From contig CALLLW010000018.1 in the NCBI GenBank assembly GCA_938007995.1, positions 1 to 48,067 on the forward strand: a stretch of DNA of 48,067 nt. The letters are read 5' to 3'. The notes beneath the pieces were generated by a model. The model did no database searches, was not told where the DNA came from, and worked only from the letters and a program-made list of their open reading frames with translations. This stretch comes from an uncultured Granulosicoccaceae bacterium. GTDB taxonomy: Bacteria; Pseudomonadota; Gammaproteobacteria; Granulosicoccales; Granulosicoccaceae. Shown here piece after piece: positions 25,882-34,654 of the stretch. Position 1 is the first letter of the stretch; every line of letters begins with the position of its first letter. The translations under genes were made by a program, and so were the position numbers.

Positions 25882-26691
25882 ATGGCAGACGTAGCGAACA
25901 ATTCCGAAAACCCGAACACCGCAACGCCACTGGTTGCGATGAAGAATATCTCCATTTCGTTTGGAGGCATTCATGCGGTAGACAATGCCTCCGTCGAGTT
26001 GCATCCGGGTGAAGTACTCGGTTTACTCGGCCATAACGGTGCAGGCAAAAGTACCCTGATCAAAATACTCTCGGGCGCCTACGCCAAAGACGAAGGCGAG
26101 ATCTTTGTCGATGGTAAACCCGCAATCATCAATAATCCACGCCATGCCAAAGACTATGGTATTGAAACTATCTACCAAACGCTGGCACTGGCAGATAATG
26201 TCGACGCTGCAGCCAACCTGTACCTTGGCAGAGAACTGCTAACCCGCTGGGGCACTTTGGATGATGCCGCCATGGAGGCTGAAACCCGCAAAGTAATGAA
26301 CCGCCTCAACCCTAACTTTACCCGCTTTAAGGATCCCGTTAAGCAACTGTCAGGCGGGCAGCGGCAGTCAGTCGCGATTGCTCGAGCGATTCACTTTAAT
26401 GCCCGTATTCTTATCATGGATGAACCGACTGCGGCTCTTGGTCCTGCAGAAACTGCGCAGGTCGGTGAATTGATTCAGCAGTTAAAGAAAGACGGCATCG
26501 GTATCTTTTTGATCAGCCACGACATCCATGATGTTTTCGATCTGGCTGACCGGATCGCTGTGATGAAAAACGGCCAGATGGTCGGCACAGCTGCAACCAA
26601 AGACATCACCGAGGACGAAGCGCTCGGCATGATCATACTTGGCAAATGTCCGCCACAGGCGACGCCCGGACCGGGCGCATTAGCGGATTGA
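25882..26691 (+). CDS. Sugar ABC transporter ATP-binding protein, single-domain (FrcA/XylG-like)
   Basis: 269 residues with one complete ATPase domain: Walker [11 protein letters not shown]-loop in IYQTLALAD, signature LSGGQRQ, Walker [13 protein letters not shown] and the His switch in LISHDIHDV. Enterobacterial XylG and RbsA have two fused ATPase domains of about 500 residues, so this one must work as a homodimer, as in FrcA-type importers. It powers the XylFH-like partners just upstream (48-bp gap). It ends 12 bp before the convergent dehydrogenase gene, leaving almost no room for a terminator. Confidence 0.9.
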   Translation: MADVANNSENPNTATPLVAMKNISISFGGIHAVDNASVELHPGEVLGLLGHNGAGKSTLIKILSGAYAKDEGEIFVDGKPAIINNPRHAKDYGIETIYQTLALADNVDAAANLYLGRELLTRWGTLDDAAMEAETRKVMNRLNPNFTRFKDPVKQLSGGQRQSVAIARAIHFNARILIMDEPTAALGPAETAQVGELIQQLKKDGIGIFLISHDIHDVFDLADRIAVMKNGQMVGTAATKDITEDEALGMIILGKCPPQATPGPGALAD

Positions 26692-26703
26692 TAAACTGTT
26701 TTT

Positions 26704-27702
26704 TTAAAGCAGATCCTGCAGGTTAACTGACCGGCCGGATTCCGATGAACGGGTAGCGGCCTCTGCCATAGCCAGTGCATTAACACCATCCGCTAGCGTC
26801 ACAGGCATGTCGGTGCCTCGGTCAAGTGCGTCTGCAAAGGCTGCCCACTCTGCATGGTAGGCGTCCATATATCGCTCAAGAAAAAAGTGCATTGGTTTGG
26901 CGCTCGTTACTCCCTGTGCAGTCGATTTGACGACCGTAGTCTCGCTCACATTTTCAACCTGTAACATACCTTCGCTACCCAGAAGCTCCAGACGCTGATC
27001 ATATCCATAGGCGGCACGGCGGGAGTTTCTGATCGTAGCGATACGACCATCGGCATAGCTGAGTGTCGCCACAGCGGTGTCAACATCGCCTTCTGCTCCG
27101 ATCGCGCTATCCACCATGCATGAACCGACTGCAGTAATAGTCTTGGGCAAATCCCGCATCATAAAGTTGGCCATATCGAGATCATGAATCATCATGTCGC
27201 GAAATAACCCGCCCGAAACCCGCACGTACTCGACTGGCGGCGGTGACGGATCAAGCGAGGTAATAGCGAGCATCTCAAGTGTGCCAATTTCACCACTGGA
27301 TGCAGCAGATTGAACTGCGGCAAAATTGCGATCAAAGCGACGGTTCAGACCAATCATGACCGGTACTCCGGCGTTTGCAACCTGCGCCTGACAAGCTTTT
27401 GCACGCTCAAGATTCAAGTCGACCGGTTTCTCACATAGCACCGCTTTGTGCGCACTGGCGGCAGCTTCAATTAAATCGCAATGTGTATCGGTGGAAGATG
27501 CTATCAATACTGCATCTATCGCGGGATTAGAAATGATCTGTTCAGCGCTGCAGGCTTTGGCACCATATTGATCTGCCAGAGCTGATGCATTGGATTCGAT
27601 CACGTCCGCTACTGCAACTAATTTGCTACCTGTGTGTTGAGAGATGGCAGTTGCATGCACTTTGCCGATCCTACCGGCGCCAATCAGCCCGACATTAATC
27701 AT
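26704..27702 (-). CDS. Gfo/Idh/MocA-family oxidoreductase, inositol 2-dehydrogenase-like
   Basis: 332 residues. The N-terminal Rossmann fold ([13 protein letters not shown]) has the ADVIESNA strand end, the family CEKPVD motif near residue 95 with its conserved Lys, and a second domain with [10 protein letters not shown] carrying the His/Asp of the active site. It resembles IolG, which oxidises myo-inositol to 2-keto-inositol with NAD, but related enzymes use other sugars and the neighbouring importer is pentose-like. Start is ATG 27702. The aldo/keto reductase gene lies 91 bp upstream on the same strand; the two probably handle sugars taken up by the importer. Confidence 0.88.
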   Translation of the reverse strand: MINVGLIGAGRIGKVHATAISQHTGSKLVAVADVIESNASALADQYGAKACSAEQIISNPAIDAVLIASSTDTHCDLIEAAASAHKAVLCEKPVDLNLERAKACQAQVANAGVPVMIGLNRRFDRNFAAVQSAASSGEIGTLEMLAITSLDPSPPPVEYVRVSGGLFRDMMIHDLDMANFMMRDLPKTITAVGSCMVDSAIGAEGDVDTAVATLSYADGRIATIRNSRRAAYGYDQRLELLGSEGMLQVENVSETTVVKSTAQGVTSAKPMHFFLERYMDAYHAEWAAFADALDRGTDMPVTLADGVNALAMAEAATRSSESGRSVNLQDLL

Positions 27703-27793
27703 GGTTTATCCAAAAAGAAGCTAATCCGATAGCATGAACAAATTAGCCACAGGCTGCAACTGCGAATAAGCCGGTACCGATGCAACGATAAAG

Positions 27794-28756
27794 CTAACCG
27801 GGCTTGTACTCCCGATTGGCCTCCGGATCTTCAGTGGAGTAACCACAGGAATTGATATCGTCCCATGCGGTTTTCGGTATGGTTTGTTCTGCCCAGCTGA
27901 TGGTTTGCTTTACGCGCTCCGCTTTTGAAACACCCACTATGGTTGATGCGATGCGCGGATCGTTTACTGAAAATTGTAATGCAACAGCTCCCGATGCCAG
28001 ATTATGTTTCGCACAGGCGGTCTCGATTATCTTTACCGGTTCAAGCGCTTGTTCATCTGCTGCCTGATAAGTGATCTGCGGCATTTCATCACTGCCTTTT
28101 GCCAACACACCACCGGCAAATGGCGCTGCGTTAAGGATGGTTATCCCGTTATCAAATGCATAGTCGAACATCTCATTGGCTGATCTGTTTAACAACGTAT
28201 AGCGGTTATGGCTGATCAGCGCATCAAACGGGTAAGCTTTAAGTATCGGAAACATCATATCGAGAGAACCCATCGCAAGACCTACAGTGGTTGCTATCCC
28301 CTGCTCTCTCAGCTTAAAGAGCTCATCCAGTGCGCCGCCATCAGCAGTAATCTCGGCAAGATCACGAGCATGCTCAGGGTCATGCAGATGTAACAGCGGA
28401 ATGCGGTCTATACCCAACCTGCCGAGACTTTCCTCAAGTGACTGTCCTACACGGGCCGCATCAAAGCGACCGGTCTGCATATCGCGATCAAGTTTAGTCG
28501 AAAGCACAAAGCCATCCGGCAATCCGCCAATCTCCCGCAGATAGTTGCCAATCCGTTCCTCGCTGCGCCCTGACCCATAGTTATTCGAAGTATCCAACAG
28601 GTTCACCGGGCTGCTGAAAATCGCATGCAAAGTATCTCTTGCCCGAACCTCATCCACCTGGTAGCCATAGGTATCGGGCATATCACCGAGACACGATGTG
28701 CCAAAACTGATTGATGAAATCTGCAACCCGGAGTCACCGATTGACACTTTTCTCAT
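27794..28756 (-). CDS. Aldo/keto reductase, aldose dehydrogenase-like
   Basis: 320 residues with a TIM-barrel aldo/keto reductase pattern. The catalytic tetrad is readable: Asp in LLDTSNNYG, Tyr four or five residues later, Lys in LSTKLDRD and His in LLHLHDPEH. The subfamily looks like D-threo-aldose or L-fucose dehydrogenases, which oxidise C1 of sugars with NAD(P). Start is ATG 28756. It is divergent from the PhyH-type gene and upstream of the IolG-like gene on the same strand, suggesting a small sugar-oxidation set beside the importer. The substrate is not determined. Confidence 0.87.
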   Translation of the reverse strand: MRKVSIGDSGLQISSISFGTSCLGDMPDTYGYQVDEVRARDTLHAIFSSPVNLLDTSNNYGSGRSEERIGNYLREIGGLPDGFVLSTKLDRDMQTGRFDAARVGQSLEESLGRLGIDRIPLLHLHDPEHARDLAEITADGGALDELFKLREQGIATTVGLAMGSLDMMFPILKAYPFDALISHNRYTLLNRSANEMFDYAFDNGITILNAAPFAGGVLAKGSDEMPQITYQAADEQALEPVKIIETACAKHNLASGAVALQFSVNDPRIASTIVGVSKAERVKQTISWAEQTIPKTAWDDINSCGYSTEDPEANREYKPG

Positions 28757-28760
28757 ACGA

Positions 28761-28777
28761 TTTTCCCGACCGGAAAA
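28761..28777. promoter_or_regulatory. Short inverted repeat just before the aldo/keto reductase start
   Basis: TTTTCC and GGAAAA with a 5-bp spacer CGACC, 5 bp ahead of the start codon. The spacer length equals that of the ROK palindrome at 23189, but the arms differ, so it is at best a weaker or different operator. Confidence 0.3.
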
Positions 28778-28953
28778 CTCCGGCTGAAATGATGGCTTAT
28801 AAACTGAACTGTGCAGACACGATCATGCATAGTACCAATTTCCGCATGATGTAATTTGTCTGTCTCGCACACCTTTGGCACATGTGACAATGCTGGACAA
28901 CAGATGTACTCTGTTATCTTGCTAAACCAAAAATGCCGGCGAGGAGGATAACC

Positions 28954-29832
28954 ATGGCCGAAGTACTATCAGCATCTCAAATTGCCTCTTATCGGGACAC
29001 TGGTTATCTGTTGCTGGAGTCTCATCTTTCCGCGCAGATCATTAACAACATTCGTGATGAAATTGCCCGCTTTGAAGACGAATCCCGTAGTCTGACCGAA
29101 TCGAATGATCGACTGGAACTTGAGGATGGACACAGCGCAGAACACCCGAGGGTTAGACGGATCAGGCTGCCTCATAAAATAAGCCACGTCATGCAGGATC
29201 TGATGTATTCCGATCACATACTCGCACCAGCCAGAGATCTGCTTGGCCCTGATCTGCGTTTGCATACAAGCAAGTTGAATATGAAGTCAGCTGAAAACGG
29301 TGCGGCCATTGAATGGCATCAGGACTATGCATTTTATCCACACACGAACGATGACATTCTTGCCATAGGTGTCATCATCGATGATATGCGAAGCGAGAAC
29401 GGGCCGCTGATGGTTTATCCCGGCAGTCACAAAGGCCCCGTATATGATCATCATGTTGACGATGTTTTTGCCGGGGCTTTCACACCGCAGGAGGTCGGCT
29501 TAAACCCGAAGGATGCAGTCGAGCTGACTGGACCCGCAGGCTCCATATCATTACACCACGGCAGAATAGTCCATGGTTCAGCGCAGAACACGTCCAGTCA
29601 CTCAAGACGAATTCTGTTTTATGAAATGATGGCTGCTGATGCGTTTCCGATTATGGGATCACTAACCAGCTGGGATGGCATTGAAGACTACAATACTCGA
29701 ATGCTTTGCGGCAAACCGACGCTCACCCCGCGGCTAAAGGATATACCGATCAGAATTCCACAACCACAGCCCGATGTTCCTGTGTCAATTTATGAAATAC
29801 AGAAAGGATTAAAAAAAAGCGGATTTGAGTAG
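28954..29832 (+). CDS. Phytanoyl-CoA dioxygenase (PhyH) family protein
   Basis: 292 residues of the PhyH group of Fe(II)/2-oxoglutarate oxygenases. The iron-binding HxD is in IEWHQDYAFYP and the distal His in SLHHGRIVHGSAQN, followed by the co-substrate Arg in SRRILFYEM. These enzymes hydroxylate lipids, compatible solutes or secondary metabolites; no specific substrate is visible. The start is ATG 28954, supported by GGAGGAT ending 4 nt upstream; the frame is open 21 bp further. It stands alone, divergent from the aldo/keto reductase. Confidence 0.87.
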   Translation: MAEVLSASQIASYRDTGYLLLESHLSAQIINNIRDEIARFEDESRSLTESNDRLELEDGHSAEHPRVRRIRLPHKISHVMQDLMYSDHILAPARDLLGPDLRLHTSKLNMKSAENGAAIEWHQDYAFYPHTNDDILAIGVIIDDMRSENGPLMVYPGSHKGPVYDHHVDDVFAGAFTPQEVGLNPKDAVELTGPAGSISLHHGRIVHGSAQNTSSHSRRILFYEMMAADAFPIMGSLTSWDGIEDYNTRMLCGKPTLTPRLKDIPIRIPQPQPDVPVSIYEIQKGLKKSGFE

Positions 29833-29970
29833 ATCTCCCCGGTGATATACGGCAATCTGTTAACACAATTGATGTCGATTGCACTCAACGATGAGCAAAC
29901 AATTTAGTAACCGGATGTTCACATAACCGGTGATAGCTTCTTGGCTACCACAATGACGGCGGAGATGAAC

Positions 29971-30276
29971 GTGTCACAAATGAATCGCAGAAGTTTTAAC
30001 AAGCTAGTTGCTAAAAGTGTTGCTGTAGTACCGCTCGCGGCGCTTGCCACCAGTCTTCCACTGCGCGCAGAAGGGGAAGCAGCCATGGTTGATCCGGAAT
30101 CGCCAACTGCTAAAGGTCTACAATATGTTGTAGCTTCGGAAAACGGTGACGTCTGCTCAGGATGCCTGCTGTATGTGCCAGTCGAAGGAAAGGATCACGG
30201 AAACTGTTCCATCTTCCCGGGCCAGGTCGTGCCGGCAGGCGCGTGGTGCAGCGCCTATCAGGCTAAGCCTGCCTAG
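29971..30276 (+). CDS. hip: High-potential iron-sulfur protein (HiPIP)
   Basis: About 101 residues. The N-terminus has a Tat signal (NRRSFNKLVAKSVAVVPLAA) that fits export of a folded iron-sulfur protein. The mature part is a HiPIP: Cys62-x2-Cys65, Cys79 and Cys93 bind a [4Fe-4S] cluster, with FPGQVVPAGAWCSAY at the end. In purple bacteria HiPIP donates electrons to the reaction-centre cytochrome, which is encoded in this cluster. The start is taken at GTG 29971 because GGCGGAG lies about 6 nt upstream; TTG 29941 and ATG 29953 are in-frame alternatives without such a site. A terminator follows. Confidence 0.92.
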   Translation: MSQMNRRSFNKLVAKSVAVVPLAALATSLPLRAEGEAAMVDPESPTAKGLQYVVASENGDVCSGCLLYVPVEGKDHGNCSIFPGQVVPAGAWCSAYQAKPA

Positions 30277-30343
30277 CGGGTCAGCTTGAACAACACCAAG
30301 TGGGACTATGACTGGTTCACTGGTGACAGGTTCAAGATCAGAG

Positions 30344-30370
30344 AAGGGCAGCATTTACGCGGCCCTTTTT
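30344..30370 (+). terminator. Rho-independent terminator after hip
   Basis: AAGGGC (30344-30349) and GCCCTT (30362-30367) form a 6-bp stem with a 12-nt loop followed by a run of T to 30370. It would separate hip from crtD transcription at least in part. Confidence 0.7.
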
Positions 30371-30430
30371 AGTTTCTGACAATAACAAAATCGCTGATAT
30401 CACTGACATCTCAACAGAACGTATAGAGCT

Positions 30431-31909
30431 ATGACTAAACCACACGTGGCCGTGATAGGCGCAGGCATCGGTGGTTTATCCGCTGCAGTTGCGCTTTGCA
30501 AACGTGGGATCAACACCACCGTGATTGAACAGCACCATTGCTGCGGTGGAAAAATGCACCAAACAACAGTGAACGGCAATTCTGTAGATTCCGGCCCGAC
30601 TGTATTCACGATGCGCCATGTGTTTGATAACTTGCTGAGAGGTAGCGGTCAATCGCTCGATCACATCGTCAATCTACAGCCACTGGATATATTGGCGCGA
30701 CATTTCTGGCAAGACTCACCGACACTCGACCTGTTCACCAGCGTAGAGCAAACCTGCCAGGCTATTGAACAATTCGCTTCATCAGATGATGCCGATAACT
30801 ACCGGCGTTTTGCGAAAGAAAGTGAATCGCTGTTCAACGCGCTCGATCGCAACTTTATGCAAGCTGACAAGCATGGCACATTACAACTGGCGAGCAGCGC
30901 GGGCCGCGATCTCTTAACCATTGCAAAGTCAAATCCGTTTCAGTCACTATGGAGTGCGTTAGGCAAGCGCTTCAAAGACCCGAGATTACAACAGCTTTTC
31001 GCACGCTATAGTACTTACTGTGGGTCCTCGCCGTTTAAGTCACCGGCAACCCTGATGTTAATAGCCCATGCTGAGCGCGCAGGTGTCTGGACCTTGCGCG
31101 ACGGTATGCATACACTCGCAGCTGCTTTAGAACAATTGGCATCATCATTGGGTGCTGATTTTCGCTACAACACCCGGGTTGAAAAAATAGACTCAAACGC
31201 CGACAAAATCACCGGCTTATCGCTCGCTGATGGATCTTCTGTTAAGGCCGATGCTGTCATATTCAACGGCGACATCACCGCACTGCATGACACGCTACTC
31301 GACAGACCTCAGGCTGGATTAAAGAACAGATTTAATTTAACAACAAAACAGAGAGGCCGTTCACTCTCAGCAATCACGATGTGCACTGTGACAAAGCCTG
31401 TCATCACACCTTTGTCTTATCACAACGTATTCTTCAACCAAGAATACCGGCGCGAGTTTGACTGTATATTTTCAAATAATACTATTTCAGAGCACCCAAC
31501 CATCTATGTATGTGCACAAGACAGACTACAGCCACATACATCAAACGGAACCGAGCGAATTTTCTGCCTGATGAATGCACCGGCCACTTCGCAATCACCT
31601 GACTACTGGCATAAGCAGCAACTAAAAATCTGTCAGACACTGGCTCTGTATGGATTAAAACTCGATGACAGCCAGGCCGTATACAGTAATCCTGCAGATT
31701 TTGATCAGCGCTTTCCAGGCCGTGATGGCGCACTGTATGGCATGCCCTCACATGGATGGCGTGCAGCGTTTCAGCGGCCCGGTACAAGAACAACAATTAA
31801 AGGGCTTTATGTTGCCGGTGGCAGCGTACATCCTGGTGCTGGAGTACCGATGGTGAGTTTGTCGGGACAGATGGCGGCAGACAATCTGGTCAGTGACTTC
31901 TCTTTATAG
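30431..31909 (+). CDS. crtD: Hydroxyneurosporene/1-hydroxycarotenoid 3,4-desaturase
   Basis: 492 residues of the phytoene-desaturase-like FAD enzymes. It has the FAD Rossmann motif GAGIGGLSAAVAL at 9-21, VIEQ at the second strand end, and the C-terminal flavin motif VAGGSVHPGAGVPMVSLSGQ. The sequence is clearly of the CrtD branch (NSVDSGPTVFTMRHVFD, then TYCGSSPFKSPATLMLI). CrtD adds the 3,4 double bond to hydroxylated carotenoids in the spheroidene and spirilloxanthin pathways, working on products of CrtC. The gene ends 6 bp into the end of crtI on the other strand, so the two stop codons overlap. Confidence 0.93.
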   Translation: MTKPHVAVIGAGIGGLSAAVALCKRGINTTVIEQHHCCGGKMHQTTVNGNSVDSGPTVFTMRHVFDNLLRGSGQSLDHIVNLQPLDILARHFWQDSPTLDLFTSVEQTCQAIEQFASSDDADNYRRFAKESESLFNALDRNFMQADKHGTLQLASSAGRDLLTIAKSNPFQSLWSALGKRFKDPRLQQLFARYSTYCGSSPFKSPATLMLIAHAERAGVWTLRDGMHTLAAALEQLASSLGADFRYNTRVEKIDSNADKITGLSLADGSSVKADAVIFNGDITALHDTLLDRPQAGLKNRFNLTTKQRGRSLSAITMCTVTKPVITPLSYHNVFFNQEYRREFDCIFSNNTISEHPTIYVCAQDRLQPHTSNGTERIFCLMNAPATSQSPDYWHKQQLKICQTLALYGLKLDDSQAVYSNPADFDQRFPGRDGALYGMPSHGWRAAFQRPGTRTTIKGLYVAGGSVHPGAGVPMVSLSGQMAADNLVSDFSL

Positions 31910-33526
31910 CGCGTTGCTACGATTAGAGAACACTTCGGCCGCAGGTACGACTTCGTCGAGCACTTTGGCAGATGAAATAACACCGGGTATACCGGCTCCC
32001 GGGTGAGTACCAGCACCTACCAGAAATAGATTTTCGATATCTTCGCTACGGTTATGCGGTCTGAACCAGCCTGTTTGCAACAGCGTTGGCTGCAAACTGA
32101 AAGCAGCACCGTTCACGCTGTTGAGTCGATCTTTAAAATCTTGTGGTGTCAGCATATGTGAAGTGACTACATGTGCACCTAACTCAGGTAACACAGTGTC
32201 CTGCAAATGCTTTTCTATACGCTTTCGATAAACCTCTGCCTCTGTTTTCCAGTCAATACCGGACTCAAGATGCGGCACCGGAGACAATACATAAAAAGCA
32301 TCGCAGCCTTCAGGGGCAAGCGATGGATCGGTGTGAGTCGGGCGATGCAGATAAAGACTGAAATCGTCTGACAGTACCTTGCGATCAAAGATATCACGCA
32401 GCAAACCGCGATACCTTGGCCCAAGCATAATCATGTGATGCGGGATGTCATGGTATTGTTTGTCAGTACCAAAATACCAGACGAACAAACTCATCGAATA
32501 TTTGGCGCGAGCAAGTTTCCGTTGGTTCCAACGGTAGCGTTTTTGTTCTGGTACCAGGTGTTTATAGGTGAAGGCAGCATCTGCGTTGGACACCACAATA
32601 TCTGCCTCCAGTGTCTCCCCGTTCTGAAGCTCGACACCAACTGCCCGGTCATGCTTGATGATGATTTTCTCTACCGATGCATCGTAGATTAACTCACTGC
32701 CCTGATCGCGAATAAGATCTACCATTCCATTGACAACCGCACCGGTGCCGCCCATCGCAAAATGAACACCGTGACTACGCTCAAGATGTGCAATCAATGT
32801 GTAAACGCCGGTCGTGCTAAGCGGATTGCCGCCGACCAGCAGCGGGTGAAAACTGAACACCTGTTTTAATTTGGGATGCTTTATGCAGCGCGCAACCAAT
32901 GCGTACACCGAGCGATAAAACTGTACAAACGCAAGCCCGGGCAGAACCTTGATCATTTTCCAGATTGAATCAAATGATGTGGTTAATAATCGATCGAACC
33001 CCACCGCATAAACACGCTGGCTTATATTCAAAAAACGCTTGTAGCCTTTTATATCAGCAGCGCTGTACTTCGCAATTTCACGATGCATGTGCTCCGCATT
33101 GCCGTTGTAGTCAAAGCTTGTTCCATCGTCAAAGCGAATACGGTAGTACGGGTCTATGGCTCTGAGGTCTATATAGTCAGCGAGGTTTTTACCGCACAGT
33201 GTCCAGAGTTCTTCCAGTAAAAACGGTGCGGTTATAATGGTCGGGCCGGCATCAAACGTGTAGCCGTCCTGCTGATACACATAAGCGCGTCCACCGGGTG
33301 CATCGAGCTTTTCTACTACAGTAACGTGGTAACCTCTGGCCGCGAGCCGGATCGCAGCCGCCAGTCCACCCAGGCCACTACCAATGACTATTGCTTTTGC
33401 GCGGGTGTGTGTATCGGCTTTCTTATTGTGCGTATTCTCACCCGCATCAGGTGAATAGTTCACAGCACCATCTTGAGCGACATCATCTAGCGCCTGGGTG
33501 ACCTGTGGATCGACCGCTTTATTCAT
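31904..33526 (-). CDS. crtI: Phytoene desaturase
   Basis: 540 residues. The FAD motif (GSGLGGLAAAIRLAARGYHV) lies near residue 47 and the bacterial CrtI signature at the C-terminus reads LVGAGTHPGAGIPGVISSAK. It converts phytoene to neurosporene or lycopene in the membrane. An extra polar stretch of about 40 residues precedes the FAD domain. The start is ATG 33526, which overlaps the stop of the 96-residue membrane protein gene (ATGAATAA), a good case for translational coupling; a start at 33556 would lie inside that gene. It is the last gene of the bchC-to-crtI run. Confidence 0.94.
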   Translation of the reverse strand: MNKAVDPQVTQALDDVAQDGAVNYSPDAGENTHNKKADTHTRAKAIVIGSGLGGLAAAIRLAARGYHVTVVEKLDAPGGRAYVYQQDGYTFDAGPTIITAPFLLEELWTLCGKNLADYIDLRAIDPYYRIRFDDGTSFDYNGNAEHMHREIAKYSAADIKGYKRFLNISQRVYAVGFDRLLTTSFDSIWKMIKVLPGLAFVQFYRSVYALVARCIKHPKLKQVFSFHPLLVGGNPLSTTGVYTLIAHLERSHGVHFAMGGTGAVVNGMVDLIRDQGSELIYDASVEKIIIKHDRAVGVELQNGETLEADIVVSNADAAFTYKHLVPEQKRYRWNQRKLARAKYSMSLFVWYFGTDKQYHDIPHHMIMLGPRYRGLLRDIFDRKVLSDDFSLYLHRPTHTDPSLAPEGCDAFYVLSPVPHLESGIDWKTEAEVYRKRIEKHLQDTVLPELGAHVVTSHMLTPQDFKDRLNSVNGAAFSLQPTLLQTGWFRPHNRSEDIENLFLVGAGTHPGAGIPGVISSAKVLDEVVPAAEVFSNRSNAL

Positions 33527-33809
33527 GTTGCCAACGCAAAATAACATCGAGCACATGAAAACCCAGAGAGCATAGCAACAGCAGTAAGATCACTGACTTA
33601 GGCCCCGAGCTTACCGCTACCATCAGCGCGGCAATAAGAGAGCCACCAGCCATATTTGTTGCCAATAGTCCTGTTGGTTTTACACCACGTTTATATACCA
33701 GCCAGTACACGGTTAATACAACGCATTCAAGACAGATTGCCAGACAAAGATATAAAAATAGCTCACCGCTTGAGAGCATTTGAAAAATACTATCTAGCAA
33801 ATCATTCAT
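33519..33809 (-). CDS. Unrecognised small membrane protein coupled to crtI
   Basis: 96 residues, not assigned to a named family. Three hydrophobic helices are clear: about 15-38 (with ECVVLTVYW), 47-65 (TNMAGGSLIAALMVAV) and 70-88 (SVILLLLLCSLGFHVLDVI), ending in Arg-Trp-Gln-His-Glu. The loop KRGVKPTG lies between helix 1 and 2. It sits between idi and crtI in the photosynthesis run; its stop overlaps the crtI start by 8 bp and the idi stop is 59 bp upstream. The position suggests a membrane helper for carotenoid desaturation or for pigment-complex assembly, but that is inference from context only. Confidence 0.78.
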   Translation of the reverse strand: MNDLLDSIFQMLSSGELFLYLCLAICLECVVLTVYWLVYKRGVKPTGLLATNMAGGSLIAALMVAVSSGPKSVILLLLLCSLGFHVLDVILRWQHE

Positions 33810-33868
33810 GCGGGTTTGCCAGTGCGCTGCAAAACTCCGACACTCTCATAACCTTTATCAATACCCTG

Positions 33869-34651
33869 TTAACACTCATGGCAAGTGTCACCAGACAAAT
33901 CCTGTAACGCCGAATAAATCATCTGCCGATGACTACTCATGTAAATCTTAAACCACTCTGTGAATGCTTCCGGCGTCGCCTGAATCTGTGCGTCGATTTC
34001 TTCAAGTGTCAGCCAGCTGACCTCCATCACCTCGTCCGGATTGAATGCAACCTGCGGGTTGTTACATAGAAGCACCGGTTTAGCTACCGGATCACCGGGT
34101 ACAGATTTCTTTTGGAAATATGGCATCGTGCTGTCTTGATCAGTGCCCGGACAACGGCCTACGTAGCAATGTACTTGCTCGTTTTCAAACAGCTCACCTA
34201 CCTGCGCACGATAGTCAATCACGCCAAATCTTTTCAGCCCGCACTGCAGTCCAATTTCTTCCTGCAGGCGTCGTGTTGCACAGTCAGCTACGGTTTCCTG
34301 CCAGCGCGGGTGTGAGCAAACGGTGTTGGCCCACAAGCCTCCGGAGTGATACTTGGTTTGCGCTCTGCGCTGCAGTAATAGCCTGTTTTTATGAAAAATA
34401 AAAATTGATACAGCAACATGCGGTACGTCTTTCACATGGGCTTCCAGCTTATCTATCGGATATAAACTGTCTTCGGCTTGCTCACCGATAGCGGATTCAC
34501 CGATGGCGGGCTCACCGATGGCGGTGATGATGTCATGCAGATTGTTGTCCGGTGCATGAGTCAGCGCGTCATAATACTCGCTGCTGCTCAGAATCGGCTT
34601 AACGGCAGAAGCAGCTGCAACAGCGTTGGGTTTATACGTGGCGAGGGTCAA
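33869..34651 (-). CDS. idi: Isopentenyl-diphosphate delta-isomerase, type I, with N-terminal extension
   Basis: 260 residues against about 180 in Escherichia coli. The Nudix-type core starts near residue 65: catalytic Cys112 in WANTVCSHP, the RRLQEEIG helix, and Glu156/Glu158 in FENEQV. It interconverts IPP and DMAPP to feed carotenoid and bacteriochlorophyll side-chain synthesis. The first 65 residues have no family counterpart and include the repeated pentapeptides AIGEP, AIGES and AIGEQ. The assigned start, TTG 34651, lies 3 bp after the pufC stop with only a weak Shine-Dalgarno, so translation is probably coupled. A later, internal start would remove the repeats. Confidence 0.9.
   Translation of the reverse strand: MTLATYKPNAVAAASAVKPILSSSEYYDALTHAPDNNLHDIITAIGEPAIGESAIGEQAEDSLYPIDKLEAHVKDVPHVAVSIFIFHKNRLLLQRRAQTKYHSGGLWANTVCSHPRWQETVADCATRRLQEEIGLQCGLKRFGVIDYRAQVGELFENEQVHCYVGRCPGTDQDSTMPYFQKKSVPGDPVAKPVLLCNNPQVAFNPDEVMEVSWLTLEEIDAQIQATPEAFTEWFKIYMSSHRQMIYSALQDLSGDTCHEC
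34478..34522 (-). repeat. Three 15-bp in-frame tandem repeats inside idi
   Basis: Units at 34478-34492, 34493-34507 and 34508-34522 encode Ala-Ile-Gly-Glu-Xaa three times. The DNA copies differ at a few bases. Confidence 0.85.
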
Positions 34652-34654
34652 GAT

